Below, one piece after another: positions 45,908 to 54,527 of a stretch of 64,000 nucleotides of DNA. The notes under the pieces are model-generated. The model saw only the letters and a program-made list of their open reading frames with translations, was not told where the DNA came from and did no database searches. Both the position numbers and the translations under genes were made by a program. Source of the stretch: Leeuwenhoekiella sp. MAR_2009_132 (lineage in GTDB: Bacteria > Bacteroidota > Bacteroidia > Flavobacteriales > Flavobacteriaceae); NCBI RefSeq assembly GCF_000687915.1, contig NZ_JHZY01000004.1, forward strand, positions 1,932,001 to 1,996,000. Reading direction: 5' to 3'. Positions within the stretch are counted from its first letter, which is position 1. Each line of letters starts with the position of its first letter.

Positions 45908-47350
45908 CTATTCATCCCACCAGACGGCTACGTCCAGACTGTTCCCATTAGTGGCTTGAGCGGCGCTATTGTAATTATCTGCATTTAAAGCTTCTTCCTC
46001 TGCGGGATATGGCATACGTACAGGAATCAAACCGTCATTGAGACTTGCGGCAACCGGTTTAAAAGCAGGGAAACCGGTACGTCTCCATTCTACCCAGCCT
46101 TCGTATCCATTTATAATATTGGCGATCCATTTTTGAGTGCTTATTTGCTGCAGCGGAGTCGTCCCCGCAGCATTATAAGCAGCCGGTCCGGTTAAATAGT
46201 CTGCCGGTAAATCGGTCAACCAATACTCAAAAGCTTGCTGTACACCGGTATTGTATAAAGTGGCTGCATCTGCCGTGATGTAGTTTTTAGCTGCAGCTTC
46301 TGCCAGAATAAACTGCGTTTCCCAACTCGTCATAAAATTGGCATTCAATTCTGAAGTGTTTTCTTTAAAAAGGGTTCCTGCACGGGAATAGTTCGCCGGT
46401 TCAATAGAGGTTTGTGAAGCGTTGATTCCATTGATTAGTCCGTTAAAGGTTCCGGTAGTTGAGTTTGCAAACGGTCTAAAAAACACCCCGATACGATCGT
46501 CATTTAAATCGGTTAAGATTTCTTCCATGGTTTCAGAAAGCACGAAGTTGTTAAAATCTCCTGCACGCAGTTGCGCAAAGCGAAAACTATTAGGAGCACT
46601 GTTTGTAAAATCAAAAGTCGCATTGTCTGCATTGGTTTTGATGTAGTTTCCTTCAGAAAAAATCGCTGCGATTTGTGAGGCTACATCCTCTTTACTAGAA
46701 ATACGCATCAAAGCCTTCAGCTTTAGCGAGTTTGCAAATAGAACCCATTTATCCAGATTTCCGGAAAATAAAAGATCGCCTTCCAGAGCGACTGCTCCCG
46801 TGTAAGTGTTTAATGCTAAAATTCCCTTATCCAAATTGTCCAGAATCCCACCTTCGGCAAGATAAATAGCTTCCTGAGCATCGTAAGGAGCCGTTACGGT
46901 ACCATCAATCCCATTAAAGGCTTCGAAATACGGAACATCACCAAAAAGATCGGTAAGCCCTTGAGCCATATAGGCTTTTAAAATCAATGCCGGACCTTCA
47001 TAAACTTTAAAGGTCTCGTTGCTTTGCGCCTGTTTTAATAAAAGTTCGTTATCGCGCAGATTAGTATAAAAAACCGGCCAAGGATTTCCACCCAGCTGTG
47101 GTGATTTGAGTGCGTGGCGGTCAAACAAGTTAAAGTCTAATGCGGTGCGGTGTTGTGATAGTAAATCACCGGCAGCAAAACCTTCGTAACTCATTTGCTC
47201 TCCAAAATCGTAGATCACCTGTCTCAATAAGAGACTGGGTTGCACGGTAACCGGTGCATTGGGATTGGTGTTTTTTTCTTCAAAATCTGCTGTACAGGCT
47301 GTGAAAAGTCCCAGACTTAGGATTAGAATTTTATAGAGTGTGTTTTTCAT
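45908..47350 (-). CDS. SusD/RagB family nutrient-binding lipoprotein
   Basis: 480 residues: signal peptide with lipobox LFTAC (about C19-20), then the SusD-like-2 type pattern FEEKNTNPNAPVTVQPSLLLRQVIYDFGEQM, TPR-like helices and FEYWLTDLPADYLTG, with WVEWRRTGFPAF near the end (the usual SusD C-terminal signature WxE(W)RR). Outer-membrane, surface exposed, cap of the SusC channel. 31 bases behind susC. Confidence 0.93.
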   Translation of the reverse strand: MKNTLYKILILSLGLFTACTADFEEKNTNPNAPVTVQPSLLLRQVIYDFGEQMSYEGFAAGDLLSQHRTALDFNLFDRHALKSPQLGGNPWPVFYTNLRDNELLLKQAQSNETFKVYEGPALILKAYMAQGLTDLFGDVPYFEAFNGIDGTVTAPYDAQEAIYLAEGGILDNLDKGILALNTYTGAVALEGDLLFSGNLDKWVLFANSLKLKALMRISSKEDVASQIAAIFSEGNYIKTNADNATFDFTNSAPNSFRFAQLRAGDFNNFVLSETMEEILTDLNDDRIGVFFRPFANSTTGTFNGLINGINASQTSIEPANYSRAGTLFKENTSELNANFMTSWETQFILAEAAAKNYITADAATLYNTGVQQAFEYWLTDLPADYLTGPAAYNAAGTTPLQQISTQKWIANIINGYEGWVEWRRTGFPAFKPVAASLNDGLIPVRMPYPAEEEALNADNYNSAAQATNGNSLDVAVWWDE

Positions 47351-47381
47351 CTTTTAAACGTTTAGATAGCCTTTAAGGCTC

Positions 47382-50300
47382 TTAGAAATTAAATCCTGCT
47401 TTAAGGCCGATGCTTCTGGTTGTCGCATAACTCATATCTTCGACACCGCTCACAAAACCGGTGCCTTGCACGGCAAGTTGCTCCGGGTCAAAATGCGGAA
47501 TTTCAGAAATCGCAAAAAGGTTACGTCCTACTAAAGCGATATCAAGATCCATTCCTTTAGAAAGGCCTAGAAAACCGTCTTTGAGTTTAAAAGTATATCC
47601 TACCGAAAACTGACGCAGTTTTAGAAAAGAAGCGTCATACACGTTATTTTCTTCGTGGTTACGATCGTAAAATTGTCTGTAATAGGTTTCTGCGGAAACT
47701 GCTGTTGTATTAGGTACATATTGCGGATTGTCTGCTGTTCCCGTATTTACCACACCTTGAGGTACAATGCCTTCTTCAGGGCGGTTTGCAGTTTCTGCAA
47801 GTTGACCACCTACCGTTCCTAAAGCACGCGTACGGGAAACGAGTTCGCCGCCTTGTCGCCAGTCAAATAGGAAGCTGAGGTTCCAGTTTTTGTAGGTGAA
47901 ATTGTTGTTCCAGCCCAGCATAAAGTCGGGTGTGTAATTCCCTATTTTCTGGAGCGTATTGTCTGCAATGTAGCTTCCGTTTGCAGTTAAGATAAACTGG
48001 CCGTCATCTGTTTTACGATACCCCGTGCCGTAGATGTCGCCTATTTGCCCGCCTTCTTCTACCTGAAACCAAACGGTCTGGTTGGCACTGTCATAAATAC
48101 GGCTGTAGGCTAATGTTAAACGCCCATCAGACTGTGGAAGACTTTCTACCCTTGAAGTACTCGTGCTGAAGTTGAAGGTAGTATTCCATTTAAATTCTGA
48201 AGTTAAAAGCGGTGTTGCAGCAAGAATAAGTTCTACTCCCTGCGTGCATACTTCTCCGCCATTTACCACTTGCTGGTTGTAACCGGAAGAAATAGCGATA
48301 GGCAATGAGATAATTTGATCTCGTGTCAGGGCATTGTAATAGGTCGCATCCAGTTTGATACGATCTTTTAAAAACCGAATATCTGCACCCACTTCGTACG
48401 AAGTCGTTTGCTCCGGTTTTAAATTGGCATTAGGGATAAAATTTTGATTGCTGAAGGTAGGCTGTCCTGCGTAAGGCGTTTGTGAAATAAATGCTCCCGA
48501 AGTCTGGTAAGCCTGTGTATCGTTACCTACCTGAGCCACACTCGCGCGAAGTTGAACGTACGAGAATGTTTCCGGTAATTGAGCGACTTCAGAAAGAATA
48601 AAACTCGCTGATGCTGAAGGATAAAAGAACGAAGTCCCGTCTACTGAAAATGGAGTGGCTAAGGCACTCGACCAGTCGTTACGGCCGGTAATGTCTAAAA
48701 ACAAGTAATCTTTGTAGCCCAGTTTTGCGATTCCATAAAAGGAATTGATGCGTTTATTGGATTCAAACTGAAACACATCGATAGGGGAAGCAGCATTATT
48801 CAGGTTGAAAATACCCGGTTGTGCGAGGTTCACCGTTTGTGATTGTTTGGTTGAAGCTTTTTGATCCAGACGGTTTCCGCCTAAAGAAACATCTAAAGAA
48901 ACATCACCGATAATCTTGTTGTAATTCAATAGAAAATCAGTGTTGATTTCGCGGTAAAATACGTCGTGCTCTGCGTAACCTCCATTTTTAAAACGGTTAG
49001 AACTAAAAGCTCTGCGCAATTGGCGGGTTTCCGAAGAATAATCCATCCCGGTGCGCACTGCTAAACTCAAATTGTCTGTGAAATTATGCTTGATCGACAT
49101 ATTCCCAAAAACACGATCGCGATTGAAGGAGTTTCGGTTTTCATACATAATGAAAAACGGGTTGTCAAAATAGGTGTAGTTAAAGGAGTACTGCTGCACG
49201 CCTTCAAGACCCGGCTGCCAGTAGTTGCGCAGGCTGTTCATGTCTAAAGAACGCGGTCCCCAGGCAACCAGTGAGTAATTTACGTTTTCACTACCGTAGC
49301 CATTAGACGGGCGGTTGTCACTGCTTGAGTTCACATAGCTAATCGAAGTATTAAAAGTGGTCTTGTCTGTGGGTTTAAAATTAAGCTTGGTAGCCACCGT
49401 TTGACGATCCAGATTCACTCCGGGAATGATAGATTCACTGCGTAAATCGGTAAATGAAATGCGGTAGTTTCCTTTATTAAAACTACTACCGATAGCCACA
49501 TTGTTAATTGTGGTAACGCCGGTCTCGTAAAAATCTTTAAGATTATCGGGATGTGAGTTAAACGGCGTTGGAGTAATCGGTAACCCGCTGTATAATGAAG
49601 TGTCTCCACCACGTACCACGCTTCCGTCAGGTAAGGTTACTGGAGAATCAAACTGTGGGATTAGTGTTCCCTGATCAAGACGAGGTCCCCAGGAATAGGA
49701 GATAAGGTCATTAACGCCGCCGCCCAGACCGTTTACAAACGCAAACTGACCAGAGTTTCCCTGCCCGTATTTATTTTGAAATTCAGGAAGTTTAAATGGC
49801 GTGTCTACAAAAACTGAAGTATTGATGCTAATTCCCAGTCCTTTGCTTTTGCTTCCGTTTTTAGTTTCAATAATAATTACTCCGTTTGAAGCACGAGTCC
49901 CGTAAAGTGCCGCGGCACTAGGGCCTTTAAGAACACTTACCGAAGCGATATCATCCGGGTTTACTTCCATTGCGCCGTTACCAAAATCAATTTCCTGAAA
50001 TCCGGCAGCGGCTTCATTGGTATCGTTAAACACGGTGTTGTTGTTGATAGGAGTTCCATCTACAATAAACAACGGATTGTTATTGGAAAAAGAAGCTTCC
50101 CCACGAATGGTAATTTTAGAGGAGGAGCCCACGCCTGTTGCACCTTGCGAAATGGTAACCCCTGCAAGCTTACCGGCCAGGTTGTCTAAAAAGTTAGGCG
50201 CTTTTACCTCAGATACTTGTTCAGCCTGAATGGTTTGTACCACGTAGCCCAGTTCTTTGGTTTCGCGTTCCAGACCTAAGGCAGTAATCACTACTTCATC

Positions 50301-50597
50301 AAGATCAGTAGTCGATTCCTGAAGAATGACATTGATTTGAGAACGCCCGTTTACCGTTTCGGTTTGTGTGATAAACCCTATCGCCGAGAAGCGAAGTTGT
50401 GTGGTTTTTTCGGGTATCGTAATGCTGTAATTTCCGTCTTCATCTGTAATTGTAGCGGCGTCTGCATTTACAGCAATAACATTTACAAATGGGATGGTAG
50501 TGCCGTCAACAGCAGTAGTGACGGTTCCTTTAATTATAGTTTGGCCTTGTGCCCACGCGCATAGCATAAGCATAAGCCCCAAATAGAGGTTTTTCAT
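47382..50597 (-). CDS. SusC/RagA family TonB-linked outer-membrane transporter
   Basis: 1071 residues. Signal peptide (1-18), carboxypeptidase-like regulatory domain (about 20-105, DEDGNYSITIPEKTTQLRFSAIGF), TonB box region, plug domain (about 115-230; VTISQGATGVGSSSKITIRGEASFSNNNPLFIVDG and LKGPSAAALYGTRASNGVIIIETK) and a large barrel ending TRSIGLKAGFNF. Forms the SusCD complex with the next gene. SusCD usually imports glycans or peptides; its place among arsenic genes is unusual. Confidence 0.94.
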   Translation of the reverse strand: MKNLYLGLMLMLCAWAQGQTIIKGTVTTAVDGTTIPFVNVIAVNADAATITDEDGNYSITIPEKTTQLRFSAIGFITQTETVNGRSQINVILQESTTDLDEVVITALGLERETKELGYVVQTIQAEQVSEVKAPNFLDNLAGKLAGVTISQGATGVGSSSKITIRGEASFSNNNPLFIVDGTPINNNTVFNDTNEAAAGFQEIDFGNGAMEVNPDDIASVSVLKGPSAAALYGTRASNGVIIIETKNGSKSKGLGISINTSVFVDTPFKLPEFQNKYGQGNSGQFAFVNGLGGGVNDLISYSWGPRLDQGTLIPQFDSPVTLPDGSVVRGGDTSLYSGLPITPTPFNSHPDNLKDFYETGVTTINNVAIGSSFNKGNYRISFTDLRSESIIPGVNLDRQTVATKLNFKPTDKTTFNTSISYVNSSSDNRPSNGYGSENVNYSLVAWGPRSLDMNSLRNYWQPGLEGVQQYSFNYTYFDNPFFIMYENRNSFNRDRVFGNMSIKHNFTDNLSLAVRTGMDYSSETRQLRRAFSSNRFKNGGYAEHDVFYREINTDFLLNYNKIIGDVSLDVSLGGNRLDQKASTKQSQTVNLAQPGIFNLNNAASPIDVFQFESNKRINSFYGIAKLGYKDYLFLDITGRNDWSSALATPFSVDGTSFFYPSASASFILSEVAQLPETFSYVQLRASVAQVGNDTQAYQTSGAFISQTPYAGQPTFSNQNFIPNANLKPEQTTSYEVGADIRFLKDRIKLDATYYNALTRDQIISLPIAISSGYNQQVVNGGEVCTQGVELILAATPLLTSEFKWNTTFNFSTSTSRVESLPQSDGRLTLAYSRIYDSANQTVWFQVEEGGQIGDIYGTGYRKTDDGQFILTANGSYIADNTLQKIGNYTPDFMLGWNNNFTYKNWNLSFLFDWRQGGELVSRTRALGTVGGQLAETANRPEEGIVPQGVVNTGTADNPQYVPNTTAVSAETYYRQFYDRNHEENNVYDASFLKLRQFSVGYTFKLKDGFLGLSKGMDLDIALVGRNLFAISEIPHFDPEQLAVQGTGFVSGVEDMSYATTRSIGLKAGFNF

Positions 50598-50663
50598 TTT
50601 TTGTTTTTGGAATAATTAATAACTGCCGGTACAGTGGCATAGGATCGCAAAAGCGAAATGGAT

Positions 50664-51359
50664 TTATGCGGAAATTAAAACCGGTGATCCCTTATTGAAG
50701 TAGGTACGTGCGTGAAAGGTTTCAACCCAAAAAGGCTGAAATAAAGGTAAGTTGAATGATTTTTCAAGAGCATTTAAAAGCAGTTGACTTATCGTGTAAT
50801 GTAACGTTTTTTGAGACTGAAGCAATGTCTCAATATCTGCTACAGAATCGAGATCCTGAAGCGTGTCAAGCAGAATCGCTTCTATTTTTTTAGCGTGAAC
50901 GAGCCTTAAGATACTTGAGGTTAATGCTTCGGTTTGCCAGGGTAATTTTAAAAAGGAATCAGGGTTGAAACGTGATTTCTTCAATCCCATCAGGTAAAAA
51001 CCACCATCTGCTGAAGGTCCTAGAACAATGGGATTTTCTTTCAGGTGTTGACTGGCTTCAAGAATATGGTTTGCCGTAAGATGCGGACTGTCATTACCAA
51101 TGGTGATGATATTCTCAAAACCTAAGGCGTAGATTTCCTGAATCGCATAGGTGAAACGCTCGCCAAAATTAGAACCAATTTGTTTTTCTTCCGAATAAAT
51201 AAAATAAGGAAGTCCTGTTTTTTTGAGCGTTTTAACTGCGTGCTTATTGAGCGCGTCAAAAACCTGCACTCCATTACGGAAGCGTTTTTGCTTTGCATCT
51301 TGCTGCGCAGAGCGCGCAAATAGTATTATGGCAGTTTTCTGGTCTATGGTCTTAAATAT
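50664..51359 (-). CDS. DUF2064 glycosyltransferase-like protein, divergent, non-canonical ATA start
   Basis: About 231 residues if read from ATA at 51359, which shares its A with the arsS TAA stop (TAATA). No ATG, GTG or TTG is in frame until GTG 51269, and starting there would remove the first strand TAIILFARS of the GT-A-like fold. CTG at 51380 is also open. The region matches the arsenosugar glycosyltransferase family: GNDSPHLT (usually GSDxxDL), GPSADGGFYLMGLKKSRF and PWQTEALTSSIL. The N-terminal GKxKTRL nucleotide loop of the other copy (53818-54498) is not preserved. It may have another donor or be non-functional. Confidence 0.75.
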   Translation of the reverse strand: MFKTIDQKTAIILFARSAQQDAKQKRFRNGVQVFDALNKHAVKTLKKTGLPYFIYSEEKQIGSNFGERFTYAIQEIYALGFENIITIGNDSPHLTANHILEASQHLKENPIVLGPSADGGFYLMGLKKSRFNPDSFLKLPWQTEALTSSILRLVHAKKIEAILLDTLQDLDSVADIETLLQSQKTLHYTISQLLLNALEKSFNLPLFQPFWVETFHARTYFNKGSPVLISA

Positions 51360-52426
51360 TAAGCAACAGTTCCCTGGCAGCTACTTCCGGCACCGGCAGT
51401 ACAACCATAGCAATGTTGCGAAATGATGATATTACGATCGTTAAGCAAATCTTCATTGTAATCTGAAATGTGCTTCACTTTACTGTTAACTTTTAAGTCG
51501 AGCATCTGGTTAAAATCGCAATCGTATAACCAGCCGTCCCAGCTTATGGAAATGGTATTGGTACACATCACATTTTCAACAGCTGCAGGGTTATACGCTT
51601 CAACTAATTGATACATATAATCTTCATAGTTTTCTGAAGCAATCAAATAATCTAGAAAACGGGCGATAGGTAAATTGGTGATCGCAAAAAGGTTATGAAA
51701 CTGAATATTGAAATCCTCGTACAATGCTTTTTTGAAATCTTTCTCCATCCCGGCCTGATCAGAAGGGAGATATGCGCCATTAGGATTGTAAACCAGATCC
51801 AGACGTAAATCGCTATCTGGCATCCCGTAACCTACTGCATTTAAATCTTGCAATGCTTTAATTGAAAGGTCAAAAACACCTTCACCACGTTGCTTATCGG
51901 TTTTACCGCGCGTCCAGTGCGGCATCGAGCTTACTACGTGTACGTTGTGCTTTTTGAAAAACTCAGGTAAATCGTAGTATTTTTTATTCGCGCGAATAAT
52001 CGTCAAATTACTGCGCACGATAAAATCTTTGATTCCGGCTTTGCTGGCTTCTTCGACAAATCGTCTAAAATGCGGATTCATTTCAGGCGCACCACCGGTT
52101 AAATCGAGGGTATGTGCTCCTGTATTTTTAATCACTTCAAGACACTGTTCCATCGTTTCCCAGGTCATAATTTCTTTACGATCGGGACCGGCATCTACGT
52201 GGCAGTGCTCACACACCTGGTTGCACATGTAACCCACGTTGATCTGTAGGATTTCTAACTTTTTAGGTCGAAGCGGAAACTTATTGGTTTCCTTTATTTT
52301 TTCAGCAAAAGTAGGGAGTTCACCATCAGCAAAAATACCACCTGATAAAATCTCAAGTTGTTTATTGGCTTGAGCCAGATCATCATGGCGTTTATGTAAT
52401 GATTTTTTTGTTTTGGTAACAGACAT
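51359..52426 (-). CDS. arsS: Radical SAM enzyme ArsS (dimethylarsinoyl-adenosine synthase type)
   Basis: 355 residues. Radical SAM cluster CNQVCEHC (C68, C72, C75), HVDAGPDRKEIM, TLDLTGGAPEMNPHFR (the GGxPE SAM motif) and a Cys-rich C-terminal domain with CTNTISISWDGWLYDCDFNQ and QHCYGCTAGAGSSCQG. The tail has Cys where some relatives carry selenocysteine. The cyanobacterial ArsS couples 5'-deoxyadenosyl radical to dimethylarsinous acid, giving an arsenic-adenosine precursor of arsenosugars. Family match good. Ends in TAA overlapping the next start. Confidence 0.92.
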   Translation of the reverse strand: MSVTKTKKSLHKRHDDLAQANKQLEILSGGIFADGELPTFAEKIKETNKFPLRPKKLEILQINVGYMCNQVCEHCHVDAGPDRKEIMTWETMEQCLEVIKNTGAHTLDLTGGAPEMNPHFRRFVEEASKAGIKDFIVRSNLTIIRANKKYYDLPEFFKKHNVHVVSSMPHWTRGKTDKQRGEGVFDLSIKALQDLNAVGYGMPDSDLRLDLVYNPNGAYLPSDQAGMEKDFKKALYEDFNIQFHNLFAITNLPIARFLDYLIASENYEDYMYQLVEAYNPAAVENVMCTNTISISWDGWLYDCDFNQMLDLKVNSKVKHISDYNEDLLNDRNIIISQHCYGCTAGAGSSCQGTVA

Positions 52427-52490
52427 AGAGGTTTTTCTTTTTCAGCAGGGACTAATATAGTATATAGTTGATAGAAATTAAGTCTAACAA

Positions 52491-52829
52491 CTACATTTCT
52501 AGCTTATTCACTTTATTCATCATCATTGTACCATGTACGAGGGTTGCGCCGCTTTTAATTGCAGCACCTACGTGAATGGCTTCCATCATTTGTTCTTTAG
52601 TAACCCCACGTTGCAGCGTATCTTTAGTATAAGCATCTATACAATAGGGGCACTGTTCGGTGTGTGCAACGGCAAGAGCGATCAATGCTTTCTCACGGGC
52701 GGTAAGTGCACCTTCTTCAAACACTTTTCCGTAGTAATCAAAAAATTTAGTGCCCAGTTCCTCGCTCCATTCGGTGATTTTACCAAATTTTCTAAGATCT
52801 GCGGGATCGTAATAATTGTTAGCTGCCAT
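52491..52829 (-). CDS. Arsenosugar-associated AhpD/peroxidase-like protein
   Basis: 112 residues of the carboxymuconolactone decarboxylase/AhpD superfamily. Active-site-type motif EQCPYCIDAYTKDTLQRGVT with a CxxC (C61-C64) and EAIHVGAAI with the conserved His (about 85). Reduces thiol-disulfide or hydroperoxides in its relatives; members next to ArsS are annotated as arsenosugar biosynthesis-associated. Leads the operon, 64 bases ahead of arsS. Its specific job is unknown; a thiol reductant for arsenic is possible. Confidence 0.88.
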   Translation of the reverse strand: MAANNYYDPADLRKFGKITEWSEELGTKFFDYYGKVFEEGALTAREKALIALAVAHTEQCPYCIDAYTKDTLQRGVTKEQMMEAIHVGAAIKSGATLVHGTMMMNKVNKLEM

Positions 52830-52858
52830 TGTAATCGTGATTTTGAGTTATTAATTTT

Positions 52859-52877
52859 GTAACTACACAGTAGTTAC
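52859..52877. promoter_or_regulatory. Inverted repeat upstream of the ahpD-arsS genes
   Basis: GTAACTAC (52859-52866), spacer ACA, GTAGTTAC (52870-52877): a perfect 8-3-8 dyad 30 bases upstream of the ahpD-like ATG on the minus strand. Candidate operator. No regulator gene is visible in the cluster. Confidence 0.5.
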
Positions 52878-52918
52878 GGTATTTGTTAGCTTTTGGTTTT
52901 AAAACCGAATAAAAATAT

Positions 52919-52950
52919 AAAACCCTCGAGGATAAACCAGCGAGGGTTTT
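52919..52950 (-). terminator. Terminator after the purine nucleoside phosphorylase gene
   Basis: AAAACCCTCG (52919-52928) pairs with CGAGGGTTTT (52941-52950), 12-base loop; on the minus strand it is followed by ATATTTTTATT. It separates the rhodanese/GT/PNP transcript from ahpD-arsS onwards. Confidence 0.7.
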
Positions 52951-52996
52951 ACTGTTAGTCGCTTTATTTCTAATTAATTAGATTCCGCTTTGCGGA

Positions 52997-53809
52997 TTAC
53001 AATTTTTCTATAAGTTTTGTGAAAAGGGTAACCATATCAGGTTCTGCTTTCGCGGCAGCTGCCATAATATCCGCGATTTCTACGGGCTGCAGATTTTCAG
53101 GATCACATTCATCTGTAATAACTGAAAGCGCTGCGACCGGCAGATCCAGATGGTTGGCGACAATTACTTCGGGAACAGTACTCATCCCTACAGTATCTGC
53201 GCCTATAATTTTAAGATAGCGATACTCGGCGCGAGTCTCCAACTGAGGTCCCACTACCGAAACATAAACGCCTTCGTGAAGGGTAATCCCTTTTTCTGCG
53301 GCTGTTTCTTTCAGGATTTTGATCATTTCAGCATCATAAGGTGCGCTCATATCTGTAAAACGAGAACCCAATTGCTCTACACCTTTAAAGGCTAAAGGCG
53401 AACCACCTTGCAGGTTGATGTGGTCTTCGATGAGCATAATCTCTCCTTTTTTATAGTTGAGGTTTATAGCTCCTGCCGCATTACTAATTAATAATTTCTG
53501 AATACCCAGTTCTTTCATCACGCGTACAGGATAGCTCACATCTCTTAGCGTATAACCCTCGTAAATATGAAAACGGCCCTGCATAACGATTACCTTTTTA
53601 CCGCCTAGTGTACCGTAAATGAGTTTTCCGGTATGAAATTCTACAGTAGCAGTGGGGAAATTTGGTATATGATTATAACTTACTGAACTTATAATGTCAA
53701 CCTGATCTACAAACTGGCCAAGACCAGTTCCTAAAATTATGCCCACTTCCGGAGCTTCAAATCCGCGACTTTTTAAAAACTGCGCAGACTCTTCTATAAA
53801 TTTTTTCAT
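52997..53809 (-). CDS. Purine nucleoside phosphorylase
   Basis: 270 residues of the trimeric PNP family. Phosphate-binding GIILGTGLGQF (about 23-33), HIPNFPTATVEFHTGKLIYG, MQGRFHIYEGYTLRDVSYPVR (about 77-95), SNAAGAIN (about 110), and SVVGPQLETRAEYRYLKIIGADTVGMSTVPEV. Cleaves inosine/guanosine-type nucleosides with phosphate. It is cotranscribed with the glycosyltransferase gene (8 bases). In an arsenosugar locus it could remove adenine from the arsenic-adenosine intermediate; this is inference. The purine site looks normal. Confidence 0.94.
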   Translation of the reverse strand: MKKFIEESAQFLKSRGFEAPEVGIILGTGLGQFVDQVDIISSVSYNHIPNFPTATVEFHTGKLIYGTLGGKKVIVMQGRFHIYEGYTLRDVSYPVRVMKELGIQKLLISNAAGAINLNYKKGEIMLIEDHINLQGGSPLAFKGVEQLGSRFTDMSAPYDAEMIKILKETAAEKGITLHEGVYVSVVGPQLETRAEYRYLKIIGADTVGMSTVPEVIVANHLDLPVAALSVITDECDPENLQPVEIADIMAAAAKAEPDMVTLFTKLIEKL

Positions 53810-53817
53810 TTTAAATA

Positions 53818-54498
53818 TTATTTCAAGTGTTGTGGTAAAAATGGGAAAAATGCTTCAATACCTTTAATATCTTCGTAATAATCTACATCATTACGAGTAG
53901 GCAGCAATATAAAAGATTCTTCTTTTAAATCTGCAAGCGTGTCTTTAAGAACAGTTTCGGTACCCCAGGTTTTATCCTGAAAAAGTTCAGGTTTTAAGAA
54001 GGTCATTCCGAGTAAATAATAACCGCCGTCTTCTGCAGGGCCTACTACAAAGTCGTGATCATCAAGCAGAGCAAATGCTTTTTCCAGATCTTGTTGAGAG
54101 AGATCATACATATCGCTGCCTATAATAATTACTTTTTTATAGCCTGCTCTAAACGCTTGGGCGAAAGCCTTATTCATACGCTCGCCTAAGTCTTTACCGT
54201 GTTGCAGCTTTTTAGTGAATTTATCATCATCCCAAAAATCTCCGGAACGTATTTTTTCAGAATAAAAGACCTGTTTGTCTGCAGTTAAACCAGTTGTTAT
54301 TGAGACGGTGTGCGCTAATAAAAATTTATAAATCTCTAAAGCAGCTTCATCACCTACGCCGCCAGCCAGGCGTGTTTTAACCTTGCCAAGCTCTGGATTA
54401 CGAGTAAAAATTAATAAGGCACGGTCTGATGTGGGGAAATGAAATTCTGCCTCGAAGTCTTTGTTTTCGTCAGTATCTTTTTTGCTAAGTAAGCCCAT
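53818..54498 (-). CDS. DUF2064 family arsenosugar-associated glycosyltransferase
   Basis: 226 residues. GT-A/cofC-like nucleotidyl fold: ALLIFTRNPELGKVKTRLAGGVGDEAALEIYKF (about 28-60, nucleotide loop), IIIGSDMYDLS (about 138), VGPAEDGGYYLLGM (about 158-171) and WGTETVLKDTL. The short hydrophilic N-terminal leader (about 25) is extra. It is thought to add a sugar or glycerol-type group in the arsenosugar pathway (family annotation). Complete motifs, unlike the second copy. Confidence 0.9.
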   Translation of the reverse strand: MGLLSKKDTDENKDFEAEFHFPTSDRALLIFTRNPELGKVKTRLAGGVGDEAALEIYKFLLAHTVSITTGLTADKQVFYSEKIRSGDFWDDDKFTKKLQHGKDLGERMNKAFAQAFRAGYKKVIIIGSDMYDLSQQDLEKAFALLDDHDFVVGPAEDGGYYLLGMTFLKPELFQDKTWGTETVLKDTLADLKEESFILLPTRNDVDYYEDIKGIEAFFPFLPQHLK

Positions 54499-54527
54499 TC
54501 ATGTTTGTTAGTTGATTGTCTTCAAAA

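Noticed and set aside
51122..51319. Open frame across the start of the second DUF2064 gene
   Set aside because: It lies in another frame to the DUF2064 protein and lacks any motif; the continuous 51380-50664 frame explains the region without a frameshift.
52895..52906. Palindrome GGTTTTAAAACC
   Set aside because: AT-rich and short; likely chance next to the stronger dyad and terminator.
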